From Owenia fusiformis (Eukaryota > Annelida > Polychaeta > Sabellida > Oweniidae): a stretch of DNA of 64,000 bases. Shown here in pieces: positions 59,501 through 62,500 of the stretch. The notes beneath the pieces are model-generated. The model did not search any database and was not told the DNA's origin. It was given only the letters and a program-made list of their open reading frames with translations. Location of the stretch: positions 1,373,341 to 1,437,340 of the forward strand of contig CAIIXF020000008.1 of the NCBI GenBank assembly GCA_903813345.2, read 5' to 3'. Numbering within the stretch: the first letter of the stretch is position 1; each line of letters begins with the position of its first letter. The position numbers and the translations under genes were made by a program.

Positions 59501-62500
59501 AATTTTTATTTGAAATTTTCACAGAACATGTAATATGAATTCAGCAATTAGTGTAAGAAGTTAAATGCACTTTCCACCTATTGGGCCAAAATTATGGTTA
59601 CCATGGTAACTCGTGTTTTGGGTAGGCGGGGCAAGTATTTTTAACGTAAATAAATTTTTTTAACATCAAGCAACAATCTTATGTTTCAACCAAAGCATTG
59701 GATTTCAATGAGGATTTTGTTGTTTTTATAACCATCACTATTAGGTAACAATTTAATATGACATCATAATTCAGGACAAATTACATAATATTACTATTAC
59801 ATCATAATTCCACAACCTCAATGTACCCTGCCAAAATGGCCGCTCCAAAAGATGCTAAAAATTTGGAAGAAAATGAGGAAATGTCAATACAGATGCGCAG
59901 TGCCATACGATTTTGCGTGCTTGGTGGCAAAAATAAACAAGAAACACTCAAGGAGATGTTGGTAGCCTTTCCAGGCAGGATATCCACTAAAACTATTTAC
60001 AGATGGTATGGCAAATTCCAAAGTGGGAGAACCAGTGTAAAAGATGAAGCAAGGTCAGGAAGGCCACTGTTACAAAGCCCACAAATATAATGAAGCTCAA
60101 GACTGTCCTTGATGAAGACAGGCGAATAACAATCAGGGAGTTAAGTGAAAAAGTAAACTTCTGCTATGGAAGGACACAGTACATACTGAAAGAGAAGCTC
60201 CATATGAAGCTTGTGTGTTCTAAATGGGTGCCAAAAGATCTAACCATGGACCAGAAGCAGCGCCGGGTCGATGTTGCACAAGACTTCCTCAGACGATACC
60301 AAGCAGAGGGGGAGGCTTTCTTGGAGCGCATTATTACTGCTAATGAAGTTTATGTTTCATATTATGAGCCAGAAGGCAAGAGGGCCACAAGTGGATGGAG
60401 AACAAAGGACTCCCCTACCCCTATGACGACCATTGCTAAACTCAATCGTAGAGATGGCAAGGTTATGTTCATCATTTTCCTGGATATCTACGGGGTACTC
60501 CTGGTGCATGCAGTCGCTGAAGGACAAACCATAAACAAAGACTATTATGCTATGGTAAGTTAGTGTGTGGCTATTGATGCCCTTCAGGATGATGTCTTGC
60601 CAGAGAATTTATGTTCACTCTAGTCTAGGTAGTTCAGCTTGAATGTACATGTAGTTTAAATACATCTAGTGAGGGAATGGTGCCCTAAAAATCACTTCTT
60701 TTTTCAGGTATTGAAACGTCATCTTAAGCGGGCTATTGCACGAAAACGCCATGAAACAGAGCTGTCGTCATTACTTAATCATCACGACAATGCACCGTCC
60801 CACACATCTTCGATTGTCAAAAGCACTGTATCTAATGACCTTCAAATGGAACAACTACCCCATGTTCCCTATTCACCAGATGTTGCGATCTGTGATTTTG
60901 GTGTGTTTGGACCGATGAAAGATGAGCTGAGAGGATTCAGATATGCGAACTTTACAGACCTCCACAATGCCGTGCAAAATGCCCTGAAAAAACGTTTCCC
61001 AGATGGATTTAGGCACTTGTTCCGCCAGTTGGTTCAACGCCAGGAGAGGTGTATTAAGAACCGAGGAAATTACTTTGAACATCTTAATTGAACCCCCTTG
61101 ACATCTTACTAGGACTATATGACCAACCCTAATGCAGGAAGCAGCTCAGAACTATATTTATAATTGATTTATAAATTATTTATTTACATTTTATGCGCTT
61201 TACTTCTGACATTAAAATTATTTGCCCCGCCTACCCAAAACACAAGTTACCATAGTAACCATATTTTTGGTCCACTAAAAGGAAAGTAAGAAAAACTTGG
61301 TACACTAATTGCTGAATACATTCTACATATTCTGTGAAAATTTCATTCAAAAAGTCACAAAACTCTTGATTTTAGAGGGAAATTCTCAGAACTTATTGAT
61401 CGACCTGGTACCAGTAAATGAAAGAATACACAATTTACTGTTATGAAATCCTATCTTATCTATTCTAATTACCTTGGTCTAAAATTGTGCATCAATATTC
61501 TAAAATCATTTATTTATAATAAATCAAACATACCTGGTTTTAAGTATTTTTTCCATATAAGTTCATTCTGTTGCTGATCTCGTCCACCTATTACCAAATA
61601 GTTCTCACTGCTTATGAACCATAGAAACTTTTCAAACCTAGAAAAACACAAATGATTTACTGTAGAACACGGGCATAAATGCATACAATTTTCAAAAATT
61701 CTGAATTTTAACCATAGACACTTCTCAAACCTCAAATTCTCAATTTTCATAACATTTCTAATGAATTTACTACTTATTTAGAATGTTGTCAAACATTTAT
61801 TTATCACATGGATAACAGGAACAAAATGGACAATCAAAATTTGGTAAACAATAACCAGTTAGTTTCTTTCATAATTAAACAATACTATGAATAGTTATTT
61901 TCAATCACGATAAAGAAAGATTTATTGAAAATGTGTCCAAATTGAAACATCAAATCAATGTGGGTTCAGATAAACAGTGGTGAAAATTTTGCATGAAATG
62001 AGAGCAGTGTGCAAAAGATGTAATCAGTAGAGGTCAAATATGAACTATATACAGGGTGTCCCGAAAGTATGGGGCCCCCCCTAGGCAGACATATTCCAGT
62101 GTCCTCATAGTATGTATCATATATCATTTTAAAGCTTATCCAAAGTTACATTGATTTGCCAAGTATCATGGTTTAACTCCCAACTGGGAAAAAGTTACAG
62201 TCATTTTAAAAGTTAGTGTTTTGTCAAAATAAAGTTCAATTTTACTCCACATTACTAGTCAATGAGGCCCCCCTTGGCCATGTTAACAGCAGCAATTATT
62301 TTCAGATATGACTTTAAAAGCCCTTCAAATAGGGGTGGGGAATTTTAAAACCCTCTTAAAACCTGTTATGGCACTTTAGAAGAGTTTCCTTAGAGTTTCT
62401 ACCCTCACCGTTCTCTTTTTCCAACTCAATATCCATCTGACCCGAAAAGAATTGCTGCTGTTACGATGGCCCTGAAGGACACATTAACTAGTGATTTGGT

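Larger units (their letters stand above)
59448..61408 (+). mobile_element. Mariner-like transposon with ~200 bp terminal inverted repeats
   Basis: 1,961 bp flanked by TA (59446-59447, 61409-61410). Both ends start CCAGGTCGATCAATAAGTTC on inward strands, and the inverted repeat continues for about 200 bp at roughly 85% identity, through GTGTTTTGGGTAGGCGGGGC (near 59611 and 61240). Such long repeats are unusual for mariner (often about 30 bp). It carries one broken transposase gene on the plus strand. Confidence 0.93.
53456..61533 (-). other. 8.1 kb NEMF intron hosting a nested UGT gene and a mariner element
   Basis: From right to left on the NEMF strand the intron contains the mariner-like element, the UGT gene on the other strand, a 28-bp minisatellite inside the UGT intron and a 38-bp minisatellite close to the 53455 acceptor. 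The stretch 54850-55572 has no recognised feature apart from short frames. Confidence 0.9.

Noticed and set aside
60873-61082. Minus-strand frame in the mariner element
   Set aside because: Antisense shadow of the transposase 3' exon.
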